64,000 nucleotides of DNA from Heliocidaris erythrogramma (Eukaryota > Echinodermata > Echinoidea > Camarodonta > Echinometridae), in contig CM046868.1 of NCBI GenBank assembly GCA_025617745.1, positions 16,000,615-16,064,614 of the forward strand, given 5' to 3'. The notes beneath the pieces are model-generated. The model was given only the letters and a program-made list of their open reading frames with translations. It did no database searches and was not told where the DNA came from. The position numbers and the translations under genes were made by a program. Shown here piece by piece: positions 36,501 through 51,000 of the stretch (position 1 is the stretch's first letter; the number at the start of each line of letters is the position of its first letter).

Positions 36501-39500
36501 ATTGGTGCTCTGCAAATTCTTGGATTATATAGTGCACACCTTGATCTTTCAGCCAGTTACCCTTATTATTGTTAGAAAAAATTAGCTAGATACAGATTTA
36601 CATAATCTATGACATTATCTCATTTACATGTAGTTTTAAGTACGGATTAGGCTAAGGTAATTAAGTTGCTAGAAGCGCCCCAAATTTTGTGTGCAGTATA
36701 GAGAGGGGTCTACATGTATATCAGCAATTTTAGAAAATGGTTATCACAGTTGTACATTGTACTTGCTCCAAGGGAATGACATAAATCTAATGTGTGGCAA
36801 AATTCTTGCCCTGATAATACCAATTAAATGAAAGATCTTTACAGAGCATAGATACTTCAGAGATTTTCATCCCTTCCTCCCTTTGAAGTAGTGTCGACCA
36901 CAAAAAATGTAGTCAGAAACACATTTATGAGTTCAGTAGTTCACTAATATTTTTCTTTACTTAAGAGTCGAGAGATACATGCATACATGTACTCTACAAT
37001 GTGTATGTCTGTTGTGCTTTTATATAATCTGTATAAAAATATAGGAATTAGTTTCTTCATGAACAGTGATGTGAAGTCTAAAGCGTGGGTCACATATGAC
37101 CGATAACGATAACGATAACAAGGTTTTAAATTTAAGGTACACCTTTATATGTATACATATATACATATATATGGTGTGTACGTGTGAGTTTATGCTCCTG
37201 TCTATTAAGAGTAGGGCAGCTGTAGAGTGCACCTTTAATAAAAATATCTCGTTATCGTTAATGTTAAGGTTTTGCACAATAGAGTACTTACATTTTCTTT
37301 TCAAGCTTACCAAAAAAATTGATAGATATTGCTGATAATATTTTATATACATGTACATGTACTTTATATATTTTATAACACAATCAGTGTTAGATGTTCT
37401 CTGTAGGTTTCCATGGTGAGTTGAGTATTCACAATTGAAGGTTTTCAGTAACACCATGTGGGAGCCTCTGTGAAAAGGCTGTTGATATATTCTTTTGTGA
37501 AAAATAACACACTGCATTTAAAGGAATTTAGGAGAAGTGAAAGGAAAGGAAGAGATGGAAATGGAATGAAATTAAACTAGAATTTAATTCGTCATGAGGA
37601 CGAATTAGGTGGTCTGTCCTTAAATTTGCACGATCATGACTGTAATCAGGATGATCATATTAATGGGGAAATACTAAACAGAAGACAGGATGTCAAGAAT
37701 GCCATGAATGGAGATGCTTCCTGAGGACAGGAATGTAGAAAAATGTGTAACGGTCATTGTAAAACGATTATGGTGATGATGATAATGGTGATTATGATGA
37801 TTATAATGATATAATGATGATGGCGATGATATAATAATAGCGATGATGATCATGACGGTGATGATAATAATGATGATGATACAGGATACTTGGGAGATTA
37901 ACCCCATAGCTCTAATACAGGATAGGAAATCACAATTTCCATAGGGTTGTACACAAACTACTGCACACTACTTTCTAATAGACATAATACGGAAAATAAG
38001 GCAGTTTATTACATGATTTGTGATTTTTTATGTTACAATAGTCGAAGAGGATGGTAAAATGACATGCAAAAAGAAGCAAAAAAAAAAAAAATTCTTATGG
38101 ACCCACCGGGGATCGAACCTGGGTCACCGGAATGGGAGGCAAGTGCTTTGACCAATAGACCAAAATATTTCCCATAGAGATAACACGTAAACGAAAACGG
38201 GATTCTCAAATCACATTTTGTACTTAAAAATTGGGCATGATCCCGACATCTGATCAAAAATTGGAGACCACACTTGTAAAAGCTTATAGTCTCAGCTACA
38301 ACATATTAAAATCTGGAAGGAAATTGACCAAAAATAACTGAGATACTGCTCAGAGAACGATGTCATGTAGATTCATGATTCGAAAAAAAGTCATCTTCCA
38401 TAGACATAACACGCAACTGGGGAAAATTCTGACATGGCATCTTCGATTGAAAATTTCACTGTCATGACGTCATCAAAATTAAAAATGGTTGAGACTGATG
38501 TGATAGAGAATTATCTCAGCTATAACATAACAAAATTTGGAAGAAAATCGACCACCTATTACTGAAATATTATCAAAAGAATACAAAAATGATGACATAA
38601 TTTTTTCAAAATCACTTTTTTGATTTCATATGCAAATATGATGACGTTAAAACATGAGATCGGCAAAAATTCTACATGAATTCATATCTACAACTCACAG
38701 GCTTTCAGAATATGTAAAGAAATTGGGGGGTTTCCGCCCCTTCTGAGGAGCTATGGCGAATTCTAAATGGGCATGTTTTTACCACTTTTTGCATTAGAAT
38801 GCCCTTTGACGTGCGCACAAATTTGAAAGTTTGACGCGCGCGTACGACATTATGGAAGGTCGATAATGACTGTAAATAGTTGGAAATTGTCAAGAATATT
38901 ATCAGGAAGATGAAACATGCGAAAAAACGGCGTTTTTACGTTCTCTACGCGCTGTGTGCGCGCATAACGCGCGCGCGGACGCGCACGGACAGAAAATTTT
39001 AAAATGCTTAAAATGTCATGAACCATACTCTAATTTGATTAAAAAGTGATTTTGAGCAATTTTAAATTTTGACGCGCGCGTACGTGCGCGTCATGATGTG
39101 CGCGCGGATTTTGATGACATTTTATGTTGACCCTTGACCTGAAGTTCATGTGTGTCAAATATGGTTTATTTTTGATGACTCGTTATGAAGATATGATTGA
39201 TAATGTGATTTCACAAAATGGCGCCTGGATGACGTCACGATGACCTGATGACCTTGAAATAGATACCCGAGCTTGATCTGATAGGTCCTCATGACTGTTG
39301 AGATTTTGATAAAAATTGACTCAGCCGATATTGAGGAATCATGGTAACAAGAAAGTGCCGGAAAAATAAAAATAAATAATAAAGAATAATAATAAAGAAA
39401 ATTCTGACGAAATTAAGAGGTGGTCTGTCGACTACGACAGACCACCTAATTAAACACTTACACAAGACTATTTTTGGTTTTTGTTTTCGGTTTTTGTACA

Positions 39501-42363
39501 CCAAAAATGAGTTGAATGGAAATAAGAAAGAAGAAAAAGGAAGAAAGAGTGATTAAGATCAGGAAAGTTCTGAGCAGGTCAGAGAAGTTTGGAGAGAGTA
39601 GTTCTGAAAAGAACTGTTTGTATTCCTCTTTAGAGTAGTTCTGAAAGAAAGTTTCCGAACTACATGTATGGTAATCTTTCGGTAAAGGAGTATATCTGTC
39701 TCGACGCATTTCGAACAGTGTGCGCTGTTCATCGTCAGGAGATTAACTTGAGGAAAACTGCAGTTTTAACAGCCTTTTCACAGAGGCTCCCACATGGTGT
39801 TACCGAAAACCTTCAATTGTGAACAATCAGTGTTTATATATCAGGGAATCATACATGGATTTATAGAGCAAAGGGATGTACATACATGTACATTTACATG
39901 TATACAGTTATGTTTATTGCATCTCAGCACAGCACTTATAATTGAAAAGAACTACAATATAATTGAAGCACTTGTAAGGTGTAAGGTGTCTAGTCCTTGA
40001 TTATCATGTTTGTATTAAACAGGATGTTATGTAGCCCTCAGTACGTCATTCTCGAATCAACCTCTTGATGACTGCATGAATTTCCTCATTCTTATAGACT
40101 TAATACAGGAACCACCCTGTCCAATTACCCTTATTGTTGTAACAAATTAATGAGCTACATATACATTATATATTGAGATGTAGATATGCACATGTACAGT
40201 ACATATCTATAACAATTATCTCATATAGTTTGATGTACGGATTTCAGATTAGGCTGAGATAATTAAGTTGCTTGGATGTACATTATATGAACTTCAGAAA
40301 TATTCCTTAAAATTCTTTCAACTGTTTTGTAACTGTTTTTGAGGGTGAAATGAATATACATGTATTGATGCAAATGACTTTTGACTCTGATGTTTATACC
40401 AAAATGTGCATCAATAATTGTACTTTTGAAGGCTAAAATGGAGCTTACATTGTATGTATGGAGCTGTATGTGGTCAGATTCCAACTAGAAGTTTCATTGT
40501 CATTCCGGCTTAAATTTTTTCTCAAAGTTACATCATTATTACAATTGCTACTTGCTTTAATTAGCTTTCGGCACACTGTATGCATGTATCTACATGTAGA
40601 AGTTCATTTTGCATTTTGCTATGAAGTGCATTTTTAATTTTGCTATGTGGTACATTTTGCATTTTTGCTATGTACAGTGTAGTACATTTTGCATTTTGCT
40701 GTGTGATACATTTTGCATTTTGCTATGTAGTATATTTTGCATTTGCTATATATACATTATTATTTTTGTGGTAAGAAGGACATATAATATCATAAAAGCA
40801 AGGTATAATTGCTGGAATTGGTATTCATTCAATGAAATACAAAGACAAATCATTTTTATAATTTTGTATGCATATTATAGTACCCTTACAGAAGCTTGGT
40901 CTAATAATTTTTTTCCAGGGCTGTACATGTTACATTTTGCTATGAAATACAATTTTCATTTTGATAAGTACAGTAGTACAGTTTGCAATAAAGTTCTGGG
41001 TTACAAGGGTTGAATAGGAGATGAATATGAATTGCATTTAACTGCCATCCCCCCCCCCCCCCCAACCACCAAGTGATTTTCACTCTCCCTTCATTTGGCT
41101 TTCTACAAGTGGAAGAGAAAACTAAAGAACAGAAGGCACAACAAAGACATTCACAGAGCTAATAAAGCGAACCGAATATTGAATTTTTATTGAAAAGGTG
41201 CTCCAATCACGATGTTCATGGAGCGTAAGCAAACAAGTTCATCACTGCCTGTTGCAGTGGCCGTGAAGTGCACTTTCTATTTTTAGCCGAGCTCTGTAGA
41301 ACATCTCAAATGGCATTGTGACGTAAAACGAACCCCTGAAATATCCACCTTGGTAGGGTTGAGTTCACATGCCAGCTTGAGCTAGGGGTTAACCTCTAGG
41401 GACAAACTTGGAATAATCAATAATGATATTCACATAATGTAACCTGTATCCTGTTAAGATTATTATGTGACAGTCCCTGAGCTAAAGTTCAGAGATTTCT
41501 CTTTCCATGATGGTGTTGATTTCAGTGGGATCGACACAGTGCAAAATAAAGTTAAACCCTAATGAATAATTTGCCAAAGCATGAATCTCTTTTAATGCAT
41601 ACCATCATGTGTCAATCGGAAGGGCACAAACATACATTTGGTCACACTTTTCTTTTCCTTTTTGTTCTATAGCAAAAGGATAAAGAAATATAAATCAAAT
41701 ATACCTTGCACTGAGAGGCACCAGTTGAAATTATGGATTCTCTGAGGTGACTGGTATAGCACTATTTTCTGAGGGGCACAGCCCCGAAGAAAATAGTAAC
41801 TATGCCAGTCACCAAGGAATCCATAATTTCAACTGGTGCCTCGAAAAACGTGCATGGTATATTTGATTTACTATAGCCATCTTACCCGTATCGCGATTTT
41901 TGAAATGGAGCGTTTAGTGCATAAACGTGTTTAAGATGTGGGATTTTTAGGCAGGAAAAACAGGATATAGTACAATTTTTTGGACTTTTTGTTGCTATGA
42001 TGTACAGCACTGTTGATTTCCTATGCGCGCGGAGAAGTTTATAATCGATTATGTTCATGATCGACTGTATGTGTTATGAAACAGTGTTTATTTTTACCTT
42101 TGACCCCAGTGATGACCCCAGTGACGTTTTAAAAAAACGTCACTGATGTACAGCACTGTTGATTTCCTATGCGCGCGGAGAAGTTTATAATCGATTATGT
42201 TCATGATCGACTGTATGTGTTATGAAACAGTGTTTATTTTTACCTTTGACCCCAGTGACGTTTTAAAAAAAAACCAACCCCTCAAGGGCAATTCTGGGGT
42301 CCCCCTACATACACCATCCGAGTTTGGTGAAGATCTGTCGAAGGATCTAGGAGGAGTAGGGGA

Positions 42364-42394
<31 letters not shown>

Positions 42395-45300
42395 CAGACG
42401 AACAGACAGACAGACAGACGAACAGACAAACGGTTCTCGAATTATAGCTATAAATAAGCTATAAAGCTATAAGCTATAAAGCTTACCAGAGTAAGCTTTA
42501 TAGATAGATCAACAATAATAAAACTTAATCTAGGCCTAGTCCTAGACATAGACTCTATATGAAATGTATACAACCATATTTGCCCAAAGTCACAAAAGAG
42601 GCCATTGCTTGTAAGTCTTGTCTATAGTCTACTGTAGATCTAGATCTACATGGCACAATTCCAACGATGAAACCATTTAAACGATGAAAACTTGAAACCT
42701 GAACTTTTCCCCCAAGTCACAAGAGAGGCTAATAGACCCCTACTTGTAAAGTGTACTGTAGATCTACATGGCACTAATCCAACGCTAGACTAGCGGAGAT
42801 CAACGTGCATCGACGTAGGGATAGGGTCGTCTGCACTTCACTACGCGCATATATACACGCACACATACGTACATGTACACTGAGCATGAGCTAGCAGCTC
42901 TCAGCCATCTCTCAGCTCACGCAGAAACATTATCGCGATATATTGTCGCGATACCGAGCTTCGAAATATCCAGAAAAACAAAAAAGTGACGTCATAATAT
43001 TTTTATATACGGAGGTCTGATGTCACGCGATATCCATTTTTTCTTCATGGTGAAAGTATTTTGTGTCACGTGGGACATTCCTGGCCAGTCTTTGCATGAG
43101 AATTTTATGATGTAGGATATAATATATCATAACCTTTGCCTGTCAATTTACATGTAGATGATGTATTGACTGGAATGTGTTGTACAGATGTAGTCAAAGA
43201 AAGGCCCAAACTCTAAAATGTGCATACTCCAAATGTACATCTGCTGGCCTTACATCAATTTTCACCCTTCAGTATGGCACACAACAATTTATTCTTAAGT
43301 TTTGAACATCCACCGTGTGCATTATCATTGAAACAAAATAGTGGATTATCACAAGATTCATGAAAACAATCATAAATTCAACTTTATTGGTGAAATCCCT
43401 TCCATTATTATGCATGGTGGAGCCTATTATTCCCGTAATTTTTTTTTTTTTTTTTTTTACATGACACATGTGTGTACTTTTTAAATAGTCTGCCAGTGGT
43501 ATCCCTTCGCTCACACATACTTGGATCTTATAAAGAACATCATCTTCTTTGAAAAGTATAAATTCTAGCTCAACTTAGAAAAAATAGGTCATGTCACCCA
43601 GAGATTATCCACTGCCTACAGTATTTTGGTCCCTGTATTTAAGCCTAAGGGAATTAGAGAGTTCAGTAGTCAGTGGGTTTATTCTGTAGTACTCAGGACA
43701 GGCATTGACCACTTTTAGGATTGCAAGAAATGGAAACCCTCAAAGTGAGAGAAATTTGAGATTAATGGAGGGATAAAGTACAAGTACATGTATGTGAACT
43801 CCCCTTGATTGCCAACATATTGAAAAGATTCAATAACTCTAGACTTCATATAAGAGTGTATATATCCCATATTGCAGAGCTTCCAAATGCTATCTTTCTG
43901 GATCCTATATTTAGTATGATTTTATTGTCCTAATTGGCAAGACAGTAATCTACGTACATGTGAAATTATTTTCTCAAAAAAATCTTCAATACAGTAGAGA
44001 GGACTACATGTCTTAATTCATATGCAACAGAGTCATAAAGGTACATTAATGTACAGACACTCAGCCTTTGGCGACAAAATATTCATGCACACAAACATTC
44101 ATATTGGGAATGCCCAATCTATTTCCCAGGGTCTTCCTGAATACTGCATACGCCCAAGGACTATGAAGAGAATACACAGTTCTTCAATTGTGAATAATGT
44201 ATTTCAAATTGATGATAGATGTCTACCACGCATCCCATATTAGTCATCCTCTTTACACTCAAAAAGTCTGTTTGCTAGGGATGAATTATTCTGGCAGCTC
44301 ATACATCTTTATGCTGTATTGCTTATCCAAATAGATCCTATTTGAAATAAATGTATATTTTGGTAAAGAGAACTGCACTCTACTTCTTTCATTTCCTCTA
44401 TAACAGTTTGTTCTTCTTTGCCAGGATATGTATGAATTATGTATGATAATTGAGCCAATTCATCAGTTACCGTGACAGCATTTAGATTGATACAAAATTA
44501 TATTTGAACATTCATTTTGTGTTTTCCATTCTAGTGGTGAAGGTAGCATTGAATTGCTGTGTGACTTAGAAGAGTGAAATTTGTAAACTATACTGGAAAA
44601 GTAGCTTTTTGTTCTTTTGTTTTTTGCAATCTTGTCAAATTTATCCAAATTTGATTTCTAGAAAAAGGCTTTGTAAACGTTAGTTTTATTCTACATGTAA
44701 CAATTTTACAGGATTGTATTTTTATGGTAATTTTTTTCTCTAATCAGCATTTTTAGAAAACAAATTTCCATTTTGCAACTTTATTGTTTTGTCATTTGTA
44801 AGCAAACAAGTGAAACCCTGCTTAAAACTTCATAACCTGAAATTTGCCAGCAGGATTTGTACATACTGTATATGGGATATGTTGCATATAGCCAATGTAC
44901 ATGTACGTAGGATGCAGACCCTCCATTATGGATACCTTAACTCATCAATTACACCTTTTCTTTCCAAGTTTTAAGGAGATGCTCGTTATTTCTAGATATT
45001 AATAAATGTACATGGTGTTAGTTTTGTTTGATTCTGTTAGAATATATTTCGGTTGTTACTTACATATACCAGAACTCAAGATTCTCATTCCTTTCCAACT
45101 TCACATTCGTTAATCATGAATAGCTTTTTATGTTTTTTATTGTTTCAGAGATGTGATAAGCACCACTTTGGAATCCGTCAGAAGGCTAACTTGATACTAG
45201 CCCCAGCCGAGGGCCAGCAGAAAGCACTGGCCAAGACTTGGAATAGCATCAAGTCAGTTACACAGGTCAAAAAGGTGATCCTCATTTTCATTTGATTTCA

Positions 45301-48035
45301 ATCATTTCTATTTAAAGAAAAGAAAGCATAATTTGTTACAAATTCATGCTTGAAACCAAACAAGAAATAAGTGCTCAGTCATTGTGAAAAAAAATATTCA
45401 ACTGGCTTTATATGAATAGTACAGCGACTAGAAGAAAAGTATGGAACTATTCATGTACACCTTTTATTAAAAACAAGATCACAAAAGTGAATATTCTCTG
45501 TTTTTTAAAGTTGATAAAAGTGGTGTACTAGTACTGTACATGACTTGGAATGAGCTGAAACCCAGTGTCTGGTTTGAATATTTTGTAGAATAATGAGCTA
45601 CATGTAAAATGTGTAGATAAACAAAAAATTTAGTTATCACAAAGCTTCATTTAAAGAGAAACTGCATTAAAGTGATGAAGCTAGTAAGAATCCTTGTACA
45701 TGTAACATATTTAGATTTTGTTTGAGTCAGCTACATGTAAATGTATACAAACTCATAAAACAATAAACTTACCTAGTTGAAACCTCATACTGGCACCCTG
45801 AAAAGCACGAACTCAGATATGTATGTATGAAACATAGTATTGCTAGACGGTCTTTATTGAGTACAGGTATAATTTATTATATCTGTGCATGAGAAAAATA
45901 ATTAAGTTAGATGCAGTTAATCATCAGTTTAATTTTTAAGAAGCATGGTATTCAAACACAATTTTATTTTCAAACCCAGTGAGCAGCACAGGGTAAATAC
46001 CATAAAGACACTAGCATTCTGCAACAAGATGTACATCCATGCATTTTACACGAATGTATTTATACCTAACACAAATTATACATGTATGAATTCAATTATC
46101 CCCAATGGGTTTTGCATTATTAGAGTACATGTAATTTCCACCGACCCCTTATCATATTGCAAGAACGCAATATTAATGCGGATCACTACTCCGCTGTTTT
46201 CCAATCCTGTTTGATTACTCTGCCAATTGTGGCACCGAACTCCCGCTTTCTCTCTCCGTTGAGTCGATTTGCCATGCAACTTCAGGCGTATGGGGAATTA
46301 AAGTAATTTGTGACAGTGTAATTTAGGTCATTCCTACATACATGTACACAGGTACATGTACACTGTAATATCAGGAGAAGCAGGAATTAGTAAAGAATAA
46401 CTTTTCAAACTTTAGCTTTGTCCAATTACTTAGAAAAAAAAATCTTTCTTTTTAGCAATGAAAACAAAATTCACACCAAGATAATAGATCAAATGGATAA
46501 AGTTAAGGTGTGAAATTGATTTCATGACATGATTTTTGTATATTTCATTTATTTGTAAGATTATACTTCACATGATGAAGAGGGTGTTGACTCTTGGTTC
46601 TCCATAGATTTGGGCCGGTATTCAGTTAAAAACATGCATTAAGTAAGTTGGCTAGGCTAAGTAAACTGGCTTTAAATTGTTTTCTGATCAAATCTAAGTA
46701 TTTTGCTTTAGCAAGCCGACTTCAAGGCAAAACTTACTGATGCTATTGTGACATCTCACAGCCAGTCTAAAATAATGTGGAATAAATGTTTCGCTTTATA
46801 TACTTTACTGTGCGCAGCTTATACAGCTCCGTGTATGCATATGATCAAAAGCCACATACCTGCCCATCAACAGTGATCAGATTTAATCTGCTAGTGAGCT
46901 TTCTTAGATTTAGGGTAAACTACTTAGCAAAAAGATTCAAATGAATACCAAAATTGTTCAAGTATTTTGTTTCAGCGGAAAAGGAAGTAAAATACTCATA
47001 TTTCATACTTAAGTAGTGAATTGAATACGGGCCCAAGGGCCTAAATCCCTCTCCTTTATCAGAGTTGAAATCTGGGATTGTATTCTCAAAACTATTTTAG
47101 TTTCAATTTCAGGAAATATATTCTAATTGGCATAACAAATCTAAATTTTGACAAAGTTATTGGAGTGCGTATAGATGTCTGTGTACAACATGGATGCTTT
47201 AAGAAGACATCCATGCAGGCACCGACGAAAAGGTGCAAATTTGAATTTGTTATGACAATTTCAATCCCTTCACTATTAAAAAAGGGAAATTTCCAGAATA
47301 CCACCCCTGGACTTGTTTTAATGAATTCTGGCCTCATAATTCACTTCACCAGCATCATGGCTTGACTTATTAGTCTTCCTGCATACCCATCCATCCATCC
47401 TTTCGTTGATCTGTTTCATGTCCTATTCCCGTTTCAGAAAGAGGTGAAGGAGCGGGAGAAACTTGAGCGACGTATTCTGGAGGAGCTGAATCGCATGTTT
47501 ACAGAGTCTGGTAAGCTTGGCAATCCTGAATTTTAAAGGAGGACAAGGACATGTGTAGGTCCTTTTAAAGGGACATGACTAAATTTTTAAAAGTAGACCA
47601 TTTTCTTCATCGATTTTAGAATTTGATTTTTACTGATAATTTTTTTTTCAAAGATTAGATAATACTTTGAACAAGATTTTGTCTTTTTGTTGATATAGGA
47701 TTGCAAACCTTTGTGTAATTCTTGAGGCAATTTCAAAAGTGTAGAGCATTATTTCCTTATTGAAATGTGAGGATTTTACAATGACTTATTTGTAATCAAC
47801 CGTGTAATTTCTGTCTCGGTGATACTGTACATGCTGAAACCAGTCTTGAGGTGATTTCTTGGAAATGTTTGTCAGTGTGCCTTATGCAAATGTTATGCTT
47901 GTCCATGCTGTTGCGTTTTATTTATAATTATTGGTACTACAATTATAAAAGAAATCTCAAATGTACATGACATAAACATGTATGCAAATTTCTATTGGTG
48001 ATGAAGACCTGTGGTGATGATATTGGTGATGATAT

Positions 48036-48069
<34 letters not shown>

Positions 48070-51000
48070 CATGATGAAGGTGATGATGATAACTAGAGTT
48101 TGTAGCTATACATTGGCCAGTGGTGGTTGGCAAATTCCACCACTCAGGCCCACCACTTGAGAGTCCAAATTTATATCTGTATGTCAAAGTTATCCCACAA
48201 TATATTTTCATCAAATACCATCTGTTACAAAAAATGTGCTGCCTTTAACCCTGATGATAGCATTGCAACTCATAAATCTTAAATGGTTTAAAGGGAATAG
48301 ATTTAGCATGTAGTTTCAGAAGGATCTCTCATTATCATTTATTTTATTTTCTCAAGAGCTAAAATATCTCAAGTAAAACAGATCAGATTTTACGAAGTGT
48401 CAGAGTGCAAAGTACAGTACAGTGAGTCATCATGTAGATTTTATGACAAAAACACATGCTTAGAGTAAAGAATTGTGAAAGGCTTCATGCTGACAGGTCC
48501 TGTAATATGTACTTTGTAGATATATCTAATGTATGAAGTCTTTAAAAAAAAAACTTGTTCTCTCAAACTCTGCTGTTTTATTGTTGTCAGGTACCTTCTC
48601 TGAACACAATTGGAGATGCGTAAGGCATTTTGTATGTTAAACAGTTACGCATGGATAAAAGAAGGAAAGATAGATCACCAGTCATCTGAGTTGAATTTCC
48701 TATTGAGTAGAAATGTGTTTTTTATCACTTGACTTATAATAGAAATTAATAAAGATGTAATAATATGCATGTAACATGATGAAAAGTAATTTCTTAATAG
48801 CAGTCCATATATATGTTTTCCTACTTTGCATTTATATTACAACATTCCTTTGCTTTTAATGCAAAATAATGCTGTTTCAAAAGAAGCAAGGTCAAATATG
48901 ATATCAGATGTTTTTAGTTTTTATTGTTTAAATTTAATTAACTTCTTTTCTGTGCGGTAGGGGTTACTTTTCTAAGGTTTGTGAGAGAAATTAAAGCAGA
49001 GTAAACACTCACTGAAATAACTGTATCCATAGTTGATGGCCATACTTGCATCAATCCGACACCTTTTGAATGACATTACACATGATGATTCATCATCATC
49101 ATCAGTCAATAATGGCATAGCAGACAGACGACCCGTCTAGACCTCACCCTCTCTATGACTATGTGTACACATTTGTGCATTGAAATATTCTATGAAACAT
49201 ACTGTTGATAGTCGGATCATATCTTTACTGAGAACCAGAGGAGCATATGAACTCATAGTTACCCTTTTAACACATATTACATGTAGTTAACACCCTTCTG
49301 GCTCAAAACAGACAATTTGGTCTGCTGAGAGGTAGGGGGGCATGAACTCGTACCCTTTTAACATAGAGTTTGCACCCAGTAGACAATAGTTACTGAAAAC
49401 AGAAGCACTATAAACTTGTCAATCCAAAGGCCCATATAGGATCTACTAAAGGAGGGGATTTTGTAGGTTAATTTTGTTTATTTTAACTACTTGATGTATA
49501 AATTGGGTCAAGGGACAGGGGTATACATGTAGATATGATCTATTTTATAGAAGTCTGGAAGAAGAAATTGAGTTGTAATATCAATTTAAGAATGGAATGG
49601 TTCATCCCCCCCCCCCCAAAAAAAAAAAAAAAAGAGAAAAGAATAAGAATATGGGATCATTAAAGTAATTGGGGGATTTATCTTCTATGAGGTATATACA
49701 TGTATAAGAAAAAAGTGGATTGTAAAATAATTTGGGGAGAAAACAATTCATTTTCTCCAAAGTCTAGAATAAGAAAATTAGGTCTCAAGTCTTGTGATCA
49801 TTCAATTCCAAAAACTTTTGGTAAGCAACCCCCCCCCCCCAAAAAAAAAGGGGGGAGGGGCTTCAATCCCCAAACTCCACTTCTTTTTACTACCTGCATG
49901 TACATGTATGTGTTTAGTCTTCTACATCTGTTAATGTTTTCAGCATGATGAAGGGTGTCCCCCATGTACATACATGTACATGTATCAGTTGGTTTTCGAG
50001 TTTCATTCTACCAAACTGTAATGAGTTTTTTCTACCTCGTACACGTATGTGCCACTCGACTGTTCAAGATCCGTAATTTAAGTCCTCGAAATAACGAGGG
50101 GCGTTTTCCCATCTGGATTGAGCTCTGGAGAGATGATGGTAGGGCGATGATCCACACTGTAAATAGCCTCGTTTCTGGGTAAATACATCCCATCTCCATT
50201 GTGCAAAGAGGCATGTTTCATGGACTCATGGTAGAGGAAAAGCCTGAGTTTAATCAAGTCAGACGAGCTCATCCCATCGAAGATATTGCTCCCGATCTCA
50301 TCAAATTCCCCTGAGCAGAAATGAGGTTTACATGGAGAGAAAGTCATGGCTGGTTTCGACAGCTGATGGAATAAGCCTGTACTGTGCCCGTTTTTTATTG
50401 CCCTCGATGTTTGAAAGGGCAACAGAAATAATCATTTTGCTGCATCAATAATTCATAACGTTTTAATCAATGGGACATGTACATTTGGCATTTTGTTGAT
50501 TGCATTTTTCAGTTTCACTTGCTGTTCTTTTCTCCTTTGTTACATACAGCCATGGTAAAAATTATTAGACCAAGCAGTGTTATTTTTGTGGTAAGAAGGA
50601 AATAAAATTACATAAAAGCAAGGTATAATTGCTGGAATTTGGTATTCATTTAATGAAATACAAAGACAAATCATTTATATAATTTTGTATGCATATTATA
50701 GTACCCCTATTACAGAAGCTTGGTCTAATAATTTTTTCTGTGGCTGTACACAGCTGTATGTCACAGCCAAATGGAATGTTAGGAGAACTTTGTAAAAATT
50801 ATGTGTTGGTGTTGGTCAAGAAATGGTATGACTTTTTATAAGAAAAATCTACTTTTAAGATCTCTAGAGCCCATGGTCTGAAATGGAAATAATAAGATAA
50901 AATAGAGAAAGGGTCCAATAGAAGATATATTCAGGATACTTGTAAGATTAAGAAAATTAATACACAGTAGGAATTAAGGCTCTGGTTTTTTAACATATAT

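Larger units (their letters stand above)
36550..40273. repeat. locally duplicated and inverted segment cluster
   Basis: A segment with TTACCCTTATTATTGTTA, ATTATCTCAT, GTACGGATTAGGCT and GGTAATTAAGTTGCT (36550-36672) recurs directly at 40128-40273. A second segment is inverted: AATTGAAGGTTTTCAGTAAC and ACCATGTGGGAGCCTCTGTG (37395-37487) against CACAGAGGCTCCCACATGGT and GAAAACCTTCAATTG (39769-39831). Between them lies a composite repeat (37600-39450). Confidence 0.65.
20762..45148 (+). other. INPP5F intron 3 (24.4 kb)
   Basis: A phase-0 intron and the largest in the gene. It contains partial exon-3 copies (20957, 21170), a TTAA-flanked MITE (21648), a (GA)n run (24470), a CTAACTCGG element (25028), a SINE (26170), two tandem-core elements (26910, 28615), a DIRS retrotransposon (29739-35923), duplicated and inverted segments (36550-40273), a minisatellite (40605), palindromes (41690) and a tandem duplication (41999). 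The stretches 22150-24450, 35930-36500 and 42800-45148 show nothing recognisable besides TACATGTA strings and a poly-T tract at 43440. Confidence 0.85.

Noticed and set aside
47957-48214. Histidine-rich minus-strand frame
   Set aside because: It is the complement of the (GAT)n microsatellite.
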